27,272 nt of DNA from Firmicutes bacterium CAG:460. GTDB lineage: Bacteria > Bacillota_I > Bacilli_A > RF39 > UBA660. Where the stretch lies: contig FR899753.1 of NCBI GenBank assembly GCA_000437355.1, positions 41,568 to 68,839 on the forward strand, read 5' to 3'. The first letter of the stretch is position 1. Each line of letters begins with the position of its first letter. This document shows positions 8,646 through 16,388 of the stretch, one piece after another. The notes below the pieces were generated by a model. It made no database searches, was not told where the DNA came from, and saw only the letters and a list, made by a program, of their open reading frames with translations. Made by a program: the position numbers and the translations under genes.

Positions 8646-8674
8646 ATAATAACATAAATTAATTAATATTACAA
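8646..8674 (-). promoter_or_regulatory. SigmaA-type promoter of the 327-aa gene
   Basis: Minus strand: -35 TTGTAA (8674-8669), 17-base spacer ending TGT, -10 TATTAT (8651-8646), then the GGAGG box and the ATG at 8617. The gene is therefore probably not only cotranscribed with its upstream neighbour. Confidence 0.65.
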
Positions 8675-8681
8675 ATTTTTA

Positions 8682-9992
8682 TTAAAAATATTTTAAAATA
8701 TTGTCATAAACAGTAGGAATTGATAATTTATATGTTTCTATCAAAAGATTTCTTTCTTTTGTACACGCATTAATAATTGTTAGATAAAGCATATTATTTA
8801 AAAGAAATTTAGTATTAACCATATTTATTGAATTTAATTTATTTCTTATTTTAGTCCCATGTACATAGTAATTTCTTGTATTTATTATTGCAGAAATATA
8901 TTTTTCACTTAAATCATTTTTTTCTAAATCATTTAGTTTATAAAATAAGTACCTTATTTTATCTCTTAACATTATATTTTCAAAATCATAAAATTTTTTA
9001 ATGAATTTTTGTTGTTCTATCGAAATTAAATTAAATATTTCATTCATTTTAATATTATTATTTTTCAACTCTTCATTTGTTTCTAATGCGTATTCTCTTA
9101 CTTTATTTACATACTTTTTATTAGAAAGTACCAATTCTAATGTATTAACAAGTGATGTAAATTCAAATATATTATCTAAATCATTATAAATATATTCATA
9201 AAACATATTTATTGCAGAAGTTATATGTTCATCTTCATAATAACTTTTTAAAATATCTTTTAATAATTGTTTTGAATTCAGATCTACAATATTAAAATCA
9301 TCCAAAATTATTTCTTCAAATTGTTTTTGAAATATAGGTATTAGTGTATGATAATTGTTATCATTATCTAAAACATTAATTTCTATCAAATTCATCTTTT
9401 TATTTATAACAAATCCAAAACAATTTTCTATTTTTTTTATCTCTTCAAACATTTGACTTAAACTAATGACTCTTTTAAATTCCACATTTAAATTAGCTGG
9501 ATTCGAGAATATTTTATGACCAAATTTATCTTTTTTTATTCCAGCAGTACGAGCATACCCAATTTTTAAATTATCATTTTCAAAAAGAATTTCATTTTTA
9601 AATTTTTGTATTATTGTAAATTGAGTATCCATATTTTCTATATCTATTTTATATTTATCTTCTACAAAGAAATAGTCTAATTCTTTATAATATAGGTTTA
9701 TATTTTTTATTAATATTTTCGTTTCATCTATATATTCTGAAATGACAAAGTTTGCTTCATAAGTATATATATAAATATCAGGATTATCTTTATGTATTGA
9801 AACAGATATGTTTTTATTATAAACAAGTGTTAAATTACCTATGTCATTATAAAATCCTTTAATATTAGTTATAACATCATTTAACTTTATATTTGATGGA
9901 ACCTCAATATCTGCATAAAATTTATTTTGGTTTCTTTTTATAACTCCTATAAGTGTTAAATATTCATCTCCATTTTTAACTATTACATTCAT
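8682..9992 (-). CDS. ApeA-like HEPN-domain protein, probable anti-phage ribonuclease
   Basis: 436 aa. The C-terminal ~120 residues are a helical bundle with the HEPN ribonuclease signature R-x4-H in TRNYYVHG (Arg373, His378), followed by KIRNKLNSINMVNTKFLLNN. The N-terminal ~240 residues are a beta-rich domain like the ApeA N-terminal domain (YLTLIGVIKRNQNKFYAD, VEFKRVISLSQMFEEIKKIE). ApeA proteins are known from defence islands as single-gene anti-phage systems, thought to cleave RNA when infection is sensed. The start has an AGGAG box and lies 12 bases after the PD-(D/E)XK gene, so the two form an operon. The HEPN motif is seen directly; the ApeA assignment rests on overall architecture, and the trigger and RNA target are unknown. 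Confidence 0.75.
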   Translation of the reverse strand: MNVIVKNGDEYLTLIGVIKRNQNKFYADIEVPSNIKLNDVITNIKGFYNDIGNLTLVYNKNISVSIHKDNPDIYIYTYEANFVISEYIDETKILIKNINLYYKELDYFFVEDKYKIDIENMDTQFTIIQKFKNEILFENDNLKIGYARTAGIKKDKFGHKIFSNPANLNVEFKRVISLSQMFEEIKKIENCFGFVINKKMNLIEINVLDNDNNYHTLIPIFQKQFEEIILDDFNIVDLNSKQLLKDILKSYYEDEHITSAINMFYEYIYNDLDNIFEFTSLVNTLELVLSNKKYVNKVREYALETNEELKNNNIKMNEIFNLISIEQQKFIKKFYDFENIMLRDKIRYLFYKLNDLEKNDLSEKYISAIINTRNYYVHGTKIRNKLNSINMVNTKFLLNNMLYLTIINACTKERNLLIETYKLSIPTVYDNILKYF

Positions 9993-10004
9993 TTTTACTC
10001 CTAA

Positions 10005-10763
10005 TTAATGTTTAACAACAATTACCTTTACATTTCCTGAATTTTCTATATCTCTTTTAAATTCCAAAACATCTGGAATAACACCAATATCATAAACTAA
10101 AAATATTATTTCATTATAAACTTTAGTATAAGCAGTTATATCAGCATTGATTTCTTCAATCATTTTAGATTTTTTACTGGTTTCTTTTAATAATTTTGCT
10201 TCTAAGCAACATTTCAAATTTGGAAATATAAAATCTGGAATATATTCCCTACCAGAAAAATTAAATTTTCCTGTTTCTCGATCATAATCTACACCCTTAT
10301 TCATATTGTTTCCAATAAATAGTCTTTCTAAATTGTCTTGTACTTCTTTTTCATTATTTGGTTTCTCATTGAACATTAATCTTAATTTTAAAGATATAAA
10401 ATTTTCAAGTATATTTAACTCATCTTCTACATAATCATAATTTTCTTCTAAAGTAGCAATTAATAATCTTATTGAGGTTAAAACAGATTGAAAAAGAGTC
10501 ATTTGCTCTATACCAGTCATATCAAAAATATTTTTTAATTTGCTTGTATCATAAGAATTATAAATTCCTGGTAAATGAATATATTTTTTTGCTTCTTTCG
10601 CAACACATTGATATTGTCTTACAAAATCATTACAAGATGAATAATTAAAACTTATATCTTTACCAACCTTATTTAGTATTTGTTCCATGGTTTTTTCTAT
10701 ACTTTTAGCTTGGTGTATTAAAATTTTTAACTCTCTTCTTTCTTCTTTAGTATTTTTTGCCAT
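10005..10763 (-). CDS. PD-(D/E)XK nuclease-like protein, DpnII/MboI-type fold
   Basis: 252 aa from the ATG at 10763, which has a textbook AGAGGTGAT box; a longer reading from 10823 lacks one. The N-terminal ~135 residues are helical (ERRELKILIHQAKSIEKTME). The C-terminal ~95 residues carry the PD-(D/E)XK core: YIPDFIF (Asp177), then CCLEAKLLK (Glu188, Lys190). These are followed by EINADITAYTKVYNEIIFLV and a closing strand VKVIVVKH, the pattern of the REase DpnII-MboI domain. It could be a DNA nuclease or an inactive sensor, but the catalytic triad looks complete. It is first in the operon with the ApeA-like gene and lies divergent from a candidate small RNA gene. Confidence 0.72.
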   Translation of the reverse strand: MAKNTKEERRELKILIHQAKSIEKTMEQILNKVGKDISFNYSSCNDFVRQYQCVAKEAKKYIHLPGIYNSYDTSKLKNIFDMTGIEQMTLFQSVLTSIRLLIATLEENYDYVEDELNILENFISLKLRLMFNEKPNNEKEVQDNLERLFIGNNMNKGVDYDRETGKFNFSGREYIPDFIFPNLKCCLEAKLLKETSKKSKMIEEINADITAYTKVYNEIIFLVYDIGVIPDVLEFKRDIENSGNVKVIVVKH

Positions 10764-10782
10764 AAAATCACCTCTAGATAAT

Positions 10783-10813
10783 ATTTTATCATATATTTTA
10801 CTTTTTCTGACAC
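10783..10813 (-). promoter_or_regulatory. Candidate promoter of the nuclease-HEPN operon
   Basis: Minus strand: -10 TAAAAT (10788-10783) preceded by TGA, and a 4/6 -35 GTGTCA (10813-10808) at a long 19-base spacing. The -35 region is shared with the divergent promoter of the small RNA. Confidence 0.4.
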
Positions 10814-10837
10814 ATTTACCCATATTTATGGTAGAAT
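10807..10837 (+). promoter_or_regulatory. Candidate promoter of the small RNA
   Basis: -10 TAGAAT (10832-10837) preceded by TGG, giving an extended TGnTAGAAT, with CTGACA (10807-10812) 19 bases upstream. The same hexamer region read on the other strand is the -35 of the nuclease operon. Confidence 0.45.
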
Positions 10838-10843
10838 ATTAGT

Positions 10844-10957
10844 AGTGATTGATATTTTGTATATCAAATCGTTAAGAAGTGAAAAGTTGTAGATATCTTT
10901 GACAATCGCTCCATTTGAAATCAACTTACGGACTTAAAAGTTCGTAAGTTTTTATTT
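10844..10957 (+). ncRNA. Candidate small RNA of about 110 nt, no family recognised
   Basis: Between an extended -10 (10832-10837) and a strong intrinsic terminator (10923-10957) there is no open frame of note. The 5' end folds into a hairpin (TTGATAT, loop TTTGT, ATATCAA at about 10849-10867). The middle stretch is unstructured by eye, and the 3' end is the terminator stem. I compared it mentally with tmRNA, SRP RNA, RNase P RNA, 6S RNA and common riboswitches and saw no diagnostic motif. It lies divergent from the nuclease/HEPN operon, so it could be a regulator or component of that locus. Confidence 0.45.
10923..10957 (+). terminator. Intrinsic terminator of the small RNA
   Basis: Arms AACTTACGGAC (10923-10933) and GTTCGTAAGTT (10940-10950) pair with one G-U, with a TTAAAA loop, followed by TTTTTATTTT. 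Confidence 0.8.
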
Positions 10958-10959
10958 TA

Positions 10960-11388
10960 TATAAAACTTTAAAATTCCCTTATCACAGAAAAGAGGACTT
11001 TTTTCATGCTTGAATTTAAAGTAATTGAAAATTTAAAACCTAATAAAATTTAACTGACATCTTAAAGTTCTTTAAATATAAAGTTAAATTATGACAAATT
11101 AAAACTACTTGCACACCAACCTACAAGTAGTAATACCTACTGAATACTAGATTACATACCCTACTACTCTTACAATACTTGAATACAAAGTTAATGAAGT
11201 ATAAAATAAGCCTTTTTATATTAAAGAACATAATCAAAAGTACAATATTAAAGAAATTACACAATTTTTAAAAAAGTTTTAATTTTAGACTATACATTTT
11301 ACTTATTTGTGAGGAAACATATAGAGAAATATATTAAATTTAACTTCGTAAAACTCACTCTAATTGAGAAAATTAATAAAAAATTTTT
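10960..11388. other. Gene-free stretch with hairpins and possible decayed coding fragments
   Basis: About 430 bases with no gene of credible length. It holds an 8-bp hairpin (ACTACTTG at 11104-11111 with CAAGTAGT at 11124-11131). A 15-codon frame from the ATG at 11004 begins MLEFKVIENLK, and a second short fragment near 11190 reads LEYKVNEV, the same opening words. A third fragment near 11216-11281 reads YIKEHNQKYNIKEITQFLKK and then stops. Together these look like remnants of degraded genes rather than working units. Confidence 0.4.
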
Positions 11389-11417
11389 TTAACTCTAGTT
11401 ATATTTCCTGTTAAAAT
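11389..11417 (+). promoter_or_regulatory. Candidate promoter of the XRE regulator gene
   Basis: -35 TTAACT (11389-11394), 17-base spacer ending TGT, -10 TAAAAT (11412-11417). This would give a leader of about 37 bases. A second TATAAT at 11432-11437 has only a weak -35. Confidence 0.5.
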
Positions 11418-11460
11418 ATTAAATAATAAAGTATAATTAAACATGAAGGAAGGAAATAGT

Positions 11461-12186
11461 ATGAATCAAGAGAAAATTGGAAAATTTATTTTAGAATGTC
11501 GAAAAGAAAAAAAGTTAACACAAACTGAGCTTGCAGAAAAATTGGGAGTTACAGATAAATCAGTAAGTAACTGGGAAAATGGTAGAAATATGCCAGACTT
11601 ATCACTATTTAAGCCACTTTGTGAAATATTAGATATTTCTATTAATGACTTAATAAGTGGTGAAAAAATATCTAAGGATAAATATCAAGAAAAATTAGAA
11701 GAAAATATTATTACTACAATTGATTATACTAACAAAAAAGTAATAGTTAAAAATAATATTATTGGAATAATACTAATTGCTTTCGGAGTAATAATGGCAA
11801 TAACTGCGATGTCTATTTTTCCAAGTGAAAGTTCATGGGGAAGTATTTATTCAATATTTGGGACTTTAGTATCTATGTTGGGAATTATTATTTTAATAAA
11901 GAAATTAAAACTTACTAAAAAGATTATAATTAGTGTAAGTTACCTTGTTTTATTTATTTCTATGTTATTTATGATAGATTATATAAGTGTTATAAATATA
12001 AAACAAGCTCCAAGATTTTCAATAATAAAAATATCAAGTGATACTGCAATATATTATGATACATTATTTTATGATGTAATTAGATGTAATAAAAATAGTA
12101 AAGATGAATATTATAAAATAATAAAAAATAATAATTATGATAAAGATAATATTCAAAAATATTGCAAAAAGATTAGTTCAAAATAA
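11461..12186 (+). CDS. XRE-family transcriptional regulator with C-terminal membrane domain
   Basis: 241 aa from the ATG at 11461; an in-frame ATG at 11443 lies inside the GAAGGAAGG ribosome binding site and is less likely. Residues 1-65 are a Cro/C1-type helix-turn-helix (LTQTELAEKLGVTDKSVSNW, then ENGRNMPD). Three membrane helices follow (about 98-120, 128-148, 155-178), then a short extracellular or cytoplasmic tail. This layout, a DNA-binding head on a membrane anchor, is common in Clostridia-type genomes, where the membrane part is thought to sense an envelope signal. The gene stands alone on its strand, convergent with the GNAT gene. Its targets are unknown; the divergent defence locus and its own gene are possibilities. 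Confidence 0.8.
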   Translation: MNQEKIGKFILECRKEKKLTQTELAEKLGVTDKSVSNWENGRNMPDLSLFKPLCEILDISINDLISGEKISKDKYQEKLEENIITTIDYTNKKVIVKNNIIGIILIAFGVIMAITAMSIFPSESSWGSIYSIFGTLVSMLGIIILIKKLKLTKKIIISVSYLVLFISMLFMIDYISVINIKQAPRFSIIKISSDTAIYYDTLFYDVIRCNKNSKDEYYKIIKNNNYDKDNIQKYCKKISSK

Positions 12187-12205
12187 ACGAACTAATCTTT
12201 TTTTC
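12166..12205. terminator. Bidirectional hairpin terminator between XRE and GNAT genes
   Basis: The arm AAAAAGATTAGTTC (12166-12179) pairs perfectly with 12189-12202, with a 9-base loop and a T run. The arms lie inside the last codons of both convergent genes. Confidence 0.85.
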
Positions 12206-12635
12206 TTACTAACTTCATTGGATAAAATTTTATACCATGAATACATTGTTCTGTATCAGTATCAATAAAACCTAAATGTTTATAAATATCATGGGCAAAT
12301 AAAGAAGAATTTACTGTCATATAATTTTCTTTATTTAATTCATTTATTTTATCAAATAGCTTTCTACCTATTCCTTTACCATGGTTCTTTCCTTCTACAA
12401 AAAATAAAGCTATATGAGTTTTATCTTTGGTAGCTATAACCCCAGTTAAAGCATGGTCTATATAAGCTCCATAAAACTCTCTATCATTTATCCAATTCTT
12501 ATTATCTATTGTTTTTTTAAATTCATTTATACCCTCTTCTGTATAATCTGGAGCTTCATATTCTAAAAATACACTCCATACTAATTCAAGAGCTTCGTTC
12601 ATATCCAAATTTGGTATTCTTTTAATATCTATCAT
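12192..12635 (-). CDS. GNAT-family N-acetyltransferase
   Basis: 147 aa, the usual size of a single GNAT domain. The acetyl-CoA site is clear: a beta strand HIALFFVEGKNHGKGIGRKL with the R/Q-x-x-G-x-G/A variant NHGKGIG at about residues 92-98. The later motif NSSLFAHDIYKHLGF is typical of the family end (Tyr as general acid). A GAGGTGAT box precedes the start. It is the last gene of the minus-strand operon that begins at 15164. Its acceptor (a small molecule, peptide or antibiotic) cannot be told from sequence. Confidence 0.88.
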   Translation of the reverse strand: MIDIKRIPNLDMNEALELVWSVFLEYEAPDYTEEGINEFKKTIDNKNWINDREFYGAYIDHALTGVIATKDKTHIALFFVEGKNHGKGIGRKLFDKINELNKENYMTVNSSLFAHDIYKHLGFIDTDTEQCIHGIKFYPMKLVRKKD

Positions 12636-12646
12636 AACAAATCACC

Positions 12647-13600
12647 TCAAAAATTTTCTTGATTATAACATATGTCACTGTAAATGTCACTGTAAAACCT
12701 TAATACTTTTTTAACTTTTCCAAACCTCACACAAATTGATGTTAGCCCTTCTCTTTTTTTACCTAATATTTTATCTGTTTCATCAGCAACACTCACAAAA
12801 CTAGATTTTATAAAATGAGTAAATATGTATTCATGACTATTAATATCATTTTTATATTTATAACAAAAATCTCTAATCGGAGCACATATATTAAAGACCC
12901 AGATTGGACTTGCAATATATACTTTTTTATATTTTTTTAAATCTATATTAATATTTTCAATATCCATTCGCCATTTATGCATTCCAAATCTTCCACACCA
13001 CCAGAAACCTAAAGTTCCATCTGTTTTTTCTTTAGTTTTTAACTCTATTATATTAGCACCAATTTCATTTGCTTTTTCATAAGCAATCTTTTTCGTATAA
13101 CCCCTTCTTGAAAAATATACAACTAATATATCTTTATTTTTATTTATGTTTTTGTAATCATTTACATTAAATATAAATTCTGATTGTGTATAAAAAATTA
13201 CTGTTATTAAACCAATTATAAATTGTAATAAACCAAATATAAAGTAACTTATTGATAAAAAGTTAGTTGGTAATATAATAAATTGAATAGTTATCCATAA
13301 CATTAAAGTTATGCCAAATATGGTTCCTAGAATAAAACCTATTTTTTTATCATTAATTATTAAGTATGATGCAATTAAATTAGATAAACCATTTACAATA
13401 AGCAAAGATATTCCTGAAAATATATAATTTTGAAATAAGATATCACTAAATGGAAGGACACTAAAATAAGGAAGTACTGTATCCATTTGAAGTATCTTAC
13501 CTGTTGGGTCTATAAACATACAAACACTTCCATATAATGCACCAATACCAACAAACAAACACCAAAACAATAATATTTTTTTAGTTCTTTTATATCTCAT
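12647..13600 (-). CDS. Membrane protein with C-terminal flavodoxin-like domain
   Basis: 317 aa. The N-terminal ~145 residues hold four to five hydrophobic helices (for example ILLFWCLFVGIGALYGSVCM and FILGTIFGITLMLWITIQF). From about residue 155 a flavodoxin fold begins: DILVVYFSRRGYTKKIAYEK, whose S-R-R-G-Y-T loop is in the FMN phosphate-binding position. KVYIASPIWVFNICAPIRDF follows, the second FMN-contacting loop. This suggests an FMN-binding electron carrier tethered to the membrane. The gene has a GAGG box and lies between a Nudix gene (17 bases upstream) and the GNAT gene (11 bases downstream). The redox partner is unknown. Confidence 0.8.
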   Translation of the reverse strand: MRYKRTKKILLFWCLFVGIGALYGSVCMFIDPTGKILQMDTVLPYFSVLPFSDILFQNYIFSGISLLIVNGLSNLIASYLIINDKKIGFILGTIFGITLMLWITIQFIILPTNFLSISYFIFGLLQFIIGLITVIFYTQSEFIFNVNDYKNINKNKDILVVYFSRRGYTKKIAYEKANEIGANIIELKTKEKTDGTLGFWWCGRFGMHKWRMDIENINIDLKKYKKVYIASPIWVFNICAPIRDFCYKYKNDINSHEYIFTHFIKSSFVSVADETDKILGKKREGLTSICVRFGKVKKVLRFYSDIYSDICYNQENF

Positions 13601-13617
13601 TTTTACCTCATGAAAAA

Positions 13618-14022
13618 TTATTTTATCAAATTATTTTTTAAACAATATGGTACTACTTCATTTTTTAATGTATTTGATAATATATCTGTACCTATACTAC
13701 TTTCATACCACATAAAATTTTCTATTTCTTCGGATAAACTTAAGCTACCATCAAGTGGTCCATTGTATTTGAATACATAAAAATGTATCGGAGTTTTTCC
13801 ATCACTTGTTGCTATTTCGTCAAATTCCATTACTAACTCAAATAATGTCTCATCAAAAATGGCATTATTACCTAATTCTTCATGACATTCTCTTTTAGCT
13901 GCATCAAGTGGAGTTTCTCCATCTTCTACTCTTCCGCCAATCATTTGATATGTTGGTCTTTTTCTCGGTTTATCAATTAATAATTTATTATCTTTAAAAA
14001 ACATTGTACCAACGACATTCAT
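13618..14022 (-). CDS. Nudix hydrolase
   Basis: 134 aa, a minimal single Nudix domain. The Nudix box is complete: GGRVEDGETPLDAAKRECHE followed by ELG, fitting G-x5-E-x7-R-E-x-x-E-E-x-G. Such enzymes cleave nucleoside diphosphates linked to another group, using Mg bound by the box glutamates. AAGGTGAG precedes the ATG, whose start is 4 bases before the stop of the neighbouring Nudix gene. The two Nudix genes are thus coupled but are not recent copies: outside the box they differ widely. The substrate is not predictable. Confidence 0.9.
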   Translation of the reverse strand: MNVVGTMFFKDNKLLIDKPRKRPTYQMIGGRVEDGETPLDAAKRECHEELGNNAIFDETLFELVMEFDEIATSDGKTPIHFYVFKYNGPLDGSLSLSEEIENFMWYESSIGTDILSNTLKNEVVPYCLKNNLIK

Positions 14023-14026
14023 ATTC

Positions 14027-14488
14027 TCACCTTATATCCATATTAATTACATTGTGATTGCTATCACAAGTAAAAATCATATTAACTTTTTCATCATACA
14101 AATACTTTCTTAAATCATCATCTAGTAAATGAGTAGTTGCTAATCTTTTTTCTTCAGCAATTAACTTTTTTATCGGTATCCAACAAGCATAGTTTTCAGG
14201 AAACTCTTGAGGTGTACCGTCTATTTTACTTGCAATATATGTTTTTATAGCATATTTTTTATCTTCAGCTGGATAAATAATCTCTATCTTTCCAATACAT
14301 TTAAGTTCGTCAATTGTCATCCCAGTTTCTTCTTTAAATTCTCTTTGGCATGCTTGTACTTCCGATTCGCCATCTTCAATTTTTCCACCAGGAATGTCAA
14401 AAAAATCTTTGTTGATATCTTTATATCTTATACACATTATTTTATCATCTTTTATAGCAAATACTCTAACTGCATATCTAACTTTCAT
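14027..14488 (-). CDS. Nudix hydrolase, second of a tandem pair
   Basis: 153 aa. The Nudix box is complete (GGKIEDGESEVQACQREFKE, then ETG). The N terminus MKVRYAVRVFAIKDDKIMCI is the first strand pair of the fold. Its start overlaps the end of the preceding membrane protein gene by 11 bases, so it is probably translated by coupling. As with its neighbour, the metal-binding Glu residues are present but the substrate is unknown. Confidence 0.9.
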   Translation of the reverse strand: MKVRYAVRVFAIKDDKIMCIRYKDINKDFFDIPGGKIEDGESEVQACQREFKEETGMTIDELKCIGKIEIIYPAEDKKYAIKTYIASKIDGTPQEFPENYACWIPIKKLIAEEKRLATTHLLDDDLRKYLYDEKVNMIFTCDSNHNVINMDIR

Positions 14489-15164
14489 GTTTTTCTTTTC
14501 CTTTTTTTCGCATTTCTATTTCTTTTATAAATACTTGAAATTTAGGAAACGCACTTTTAATACGACGATAAAGTACAGTATTTTCTTGAAACCATTTTTC
14601 AATATATTGTTTTATTTTTTCGGTGTTATCTTTTCTTTCACTTTTAATTTTACCTTTTATCTTAAATAAAATATATGTTGATATAACATTATCAATTATA
14701 TAAATAATAAATAATATAATTGCTACTACTAATAAAGCTGTTGGGGATAACTTATCAACAAGTTTTATAACTGCTGGATGTAAAACATAAATAATTAATG
14801 ATGCAAGCAATCCAAAAGGTATCATTGTTTCTAAACAAATTCTTCCATTAATGTTAAACTTTTTATTTGAATAATCCCACCATCTAACATTATATATTTT
14901 TTCCATAAAATAACTTGTAAAATATTCAAGTAAAGAACATATTAAAATAGCTTTTAAAAATACTCCGAGTATATCACTAGTATCTTTACCTACTACTAGA
15001 ATAATTGCTAAACATCCCCATCCATATATTGGACAATATGGACCAATTAAAAATCCACGATTTATAAATTTATGCTTATTCCATAATGAAACACATACTT
15101 CCATAAACCAACCTAAAAAAGAATAAATAATAAAATATAAAAAATATTTACATACTATTTCCAT
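14478..15164 (-). CDS. CmpB-type multispanning membrane protein (putative ABC-transporter type IV family)
   Basis: 228 aa. About five membrane helices; the family signatures are SFLGWFMEVC, FINRGFLIGPYCPIYGWG, LLEYFTSYFMEKIYNVRWWD and KFNINGRICLE. These are the conserved words of the ABC_trans_CmpB (DUF1113) family. The family name suggests transport, but no transport function is proven. The C terminus (about 170-228) is a long charged cytoplasmic tail. It is the first gene of the minus-strand operon, with a GAAGG box at about 15175 and a promoter at 15190-15219. Confidence 0.85.
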   Translation of the reverse strand: MEIVCKYFLYFIIYSFLGWFMEVCVSLWNKHKFINRGFLIGPYCPIYGWGCLAIILVVGKDTSDILGVFLKAILICSLLEYFTSYFMEKIYNVRWWDYSNKKFNINGRICLETMIPFGLLASLIIYVLHPAVIKLVDKLSPTALLVVAIILFIIYIIDNVISTYILFKIKGKIKSERKDNTEKIKQYIEKWFQENTVLYRRIKSAFPKFQVFIKEIEMRKKGKEKHES

Positions 15165-15189
15165 ATCGATGACCTTCTTTCTTAAGTTA

Positions 15190-15219
15190 ATTTTATCATA
15201 AAAAAATTATAAATGCCAT
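15190..15219 (-). promoter_or_regulatory. Promoter of the CmpB-Nudix-flavodoxin-GNAT operon
   Basis: Minus strand: -35 ATGGCA (15219-15214), 18-base spacer ending TGA, -10 TAAAAT (15195-15190). Confidence 0.5.
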
Positions 15220-15227
15220 AATTAACC

Positions 15228-15256
15228 TTGTTTTTCACTTTTTTTTATTGTAAAAT
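15228..15256 (+). promoter_or_regulatory. Promoter of the 362-aa gene
   Basis: -35 TTGTTT (15228-15233), 17-base spacer, -10 TAAAAT (15251-15256), followed closely by the AGGAGG box at 15265-15270. It is divergent from the operon promoter beside it. Confidence 0.55.
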
Positions 15257-15277
15257 GTACTTACAGGAGGTTAGAAA

Positions 15278-16366
15278 ATGAAAAAAGATTTAGTTATTGA
15301 ACTGCTACAAAAAATTCAAAAAAATAATTTAAGTATCGAAGATACTAAAAGTTTATTTAATAGAAGTGAAAAACTTCTTACAACCATATTGTCCGGCGGA
15401 GAATTCAAAAGCAACGTAGACATAATTAGTCGTTATAATAGTGATGAAGATGCTTTAAAAGCTGTAAAAATTTATTTAAGCGTGGACCCTACTAATTCAA
15501 TGACACCTAGTAAAAAAAGATTAACATTAGAACTTTTAACAAACAAAACGTTAATAAATTTTGGAAAAGTTTTTGAATATGTTCAATGTTTTTTAGATAT
15601 TCCAGATGAAAAATATGAGAATTGCTATATAGTTTTCTTTAATCTTTTATTAGATGATAATTTAATAACACAAGAACTTAATTTTACTTTTGCCAATTTT
15701 ATAATTGAGCATGGATTTAAATCAAGTCCATATTATTTAGAAAAATTATTTTCAGATGAGAAAATAACAAAGCAAAATTCAAATATAATACTTAACAGAG
15801 CTTTAGTGATTACGCAAGCAGGATATCAAAATGCTGAAAATTTATCTAGTATGCTACAATTTTTTGATTTTACAGCAATAGATAAAGAAGAAATAATTTT
15901 AAATGCTGCTAAAATTATTGGAAATTGTTCCCAAAATCCTAGAGAAGTATGTAAGTTATTTTTAGAAGACTTACCAAAACATTTGTCAAAATGCGATTAT
16001 TATTTAAAAGCTGGTAAAATTATTGGAGCATTAAAATCTAATATTGGATATTGTGTAGCTAGAGATATAATTGAAGCTGATAGTAACTTTGACGATAAAA
16101 ATACAATTTTATTATTACGCATTTTAAAAGATTGTACCTTTGAATTTTTAGGTTATGGTAATTATGATGTTCATTATGGGAATGTAATTATTCGTAGCAA
16201 TAGTGATTCAATTATAAATGATATTAAATCTAAAATAATTGATACAAACTACGTATATTATTATATGTTAGAAAACTCTGTTTCAAAAGATAAAAGTGAT
16301 GATATTAATGTTAGTGATTTAACAAATAAACTAGTTAGAATAAAAGATAAAGCTAATAAAGCATAA
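15278..16366 (+). CDS. Helical-repeat protein of unknown function
   Basis: 362 aa, ACAGGAGG box before the ATG. No signal peptide or membrane helix. The protein is almost wholly alpha-helical. Roughly 35-40-residue helix pairs recur (LTLELLTNKTLINFGKVFEY, NILNRALVITQAGYQNAENL-like stretches, EEIILNAAKIIGNCSQNPRE, KAGKIIGALKSNIGYCVARD), which suggests a solenoid such as HEAT- or ARM-like repeats. No catalytic motif is seen. It stands alone with its own promoter and terminator. A scaffold or binding protein is the natural guess from the fold, without known partner. Confidence 0.7.
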   Translation: MKKDLVIELLQKIQKNNLSIEDTKSLFNRSEKLLTTILSGGEFKSNVDIISRYNSDEDALKAVKIYLSVDPTNSMTPSKKRLTLELLTNKTLINFGKVFEYVQCFLDIPDEKYENCYIVFFNLLLDDNLITQELNFTFANFIIEHGFKSSPYYLEKLFSDEKITKQNSNIILNRALVITQAGYQNAENLSSMLQFFDFTAIDKEEIILNAAKIIGNCSQNPREVCKLFLEDLPKHLSKCDYYLKAGKIIGALKSNIGYCVARDIIEADSNFDDKNTILLLRILKDCTFEFLGYGNYDVHYGNVIIRSNSDSIINDIKSKIIDTNYVYYYMLENSVSKDKSDDINVSDLTNKLVRIKDKANKA

Positions 16367-16387
16367 AAAGCCAAATGGCTTTTTTTC
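16365..16387. terminator. Hairpin terminator
   Basis: AAAAAGCC (16365-16372), loop AAAT, GGCTTTTTTT from 16377. It ends the 362-aa gene and can also serve the convergent 138-aa gene whose stop is at 16389. Confidence 0.85.
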
Positions 16388-16388
16388 T

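Noticed and set aside
10764..10823. N-terminal extension of the PD-(D/E)XK protein from an ATG at 10823
   Set aside because: The ATG at 10763 has an AGAGGTGAT box at good distance, and the extension would run through the promoter region.
10871..10905. GTTGTAGAT in the candidate small RNA, resembling the end of a Cas12a repeat
   Set aside because: No TCTAC partner arm, no repetition and no cas gene in the window.
11443..11460. ATG at 11443 as start of the XRE regulator
   Set aside because: It lies within the GAAGGAAGG ribosome binding site that serves the ATG at 11461, where the conserved helix-turn-helix domain begins.
14207..14669. Plus-strand open frames of 91-107 codons
   Set aside because: They lie opposite the Nudix and CmpB-type genes, read as Phe-rich low-complexity protein and have no RBS; they are shadows of A-rich coding sequence.
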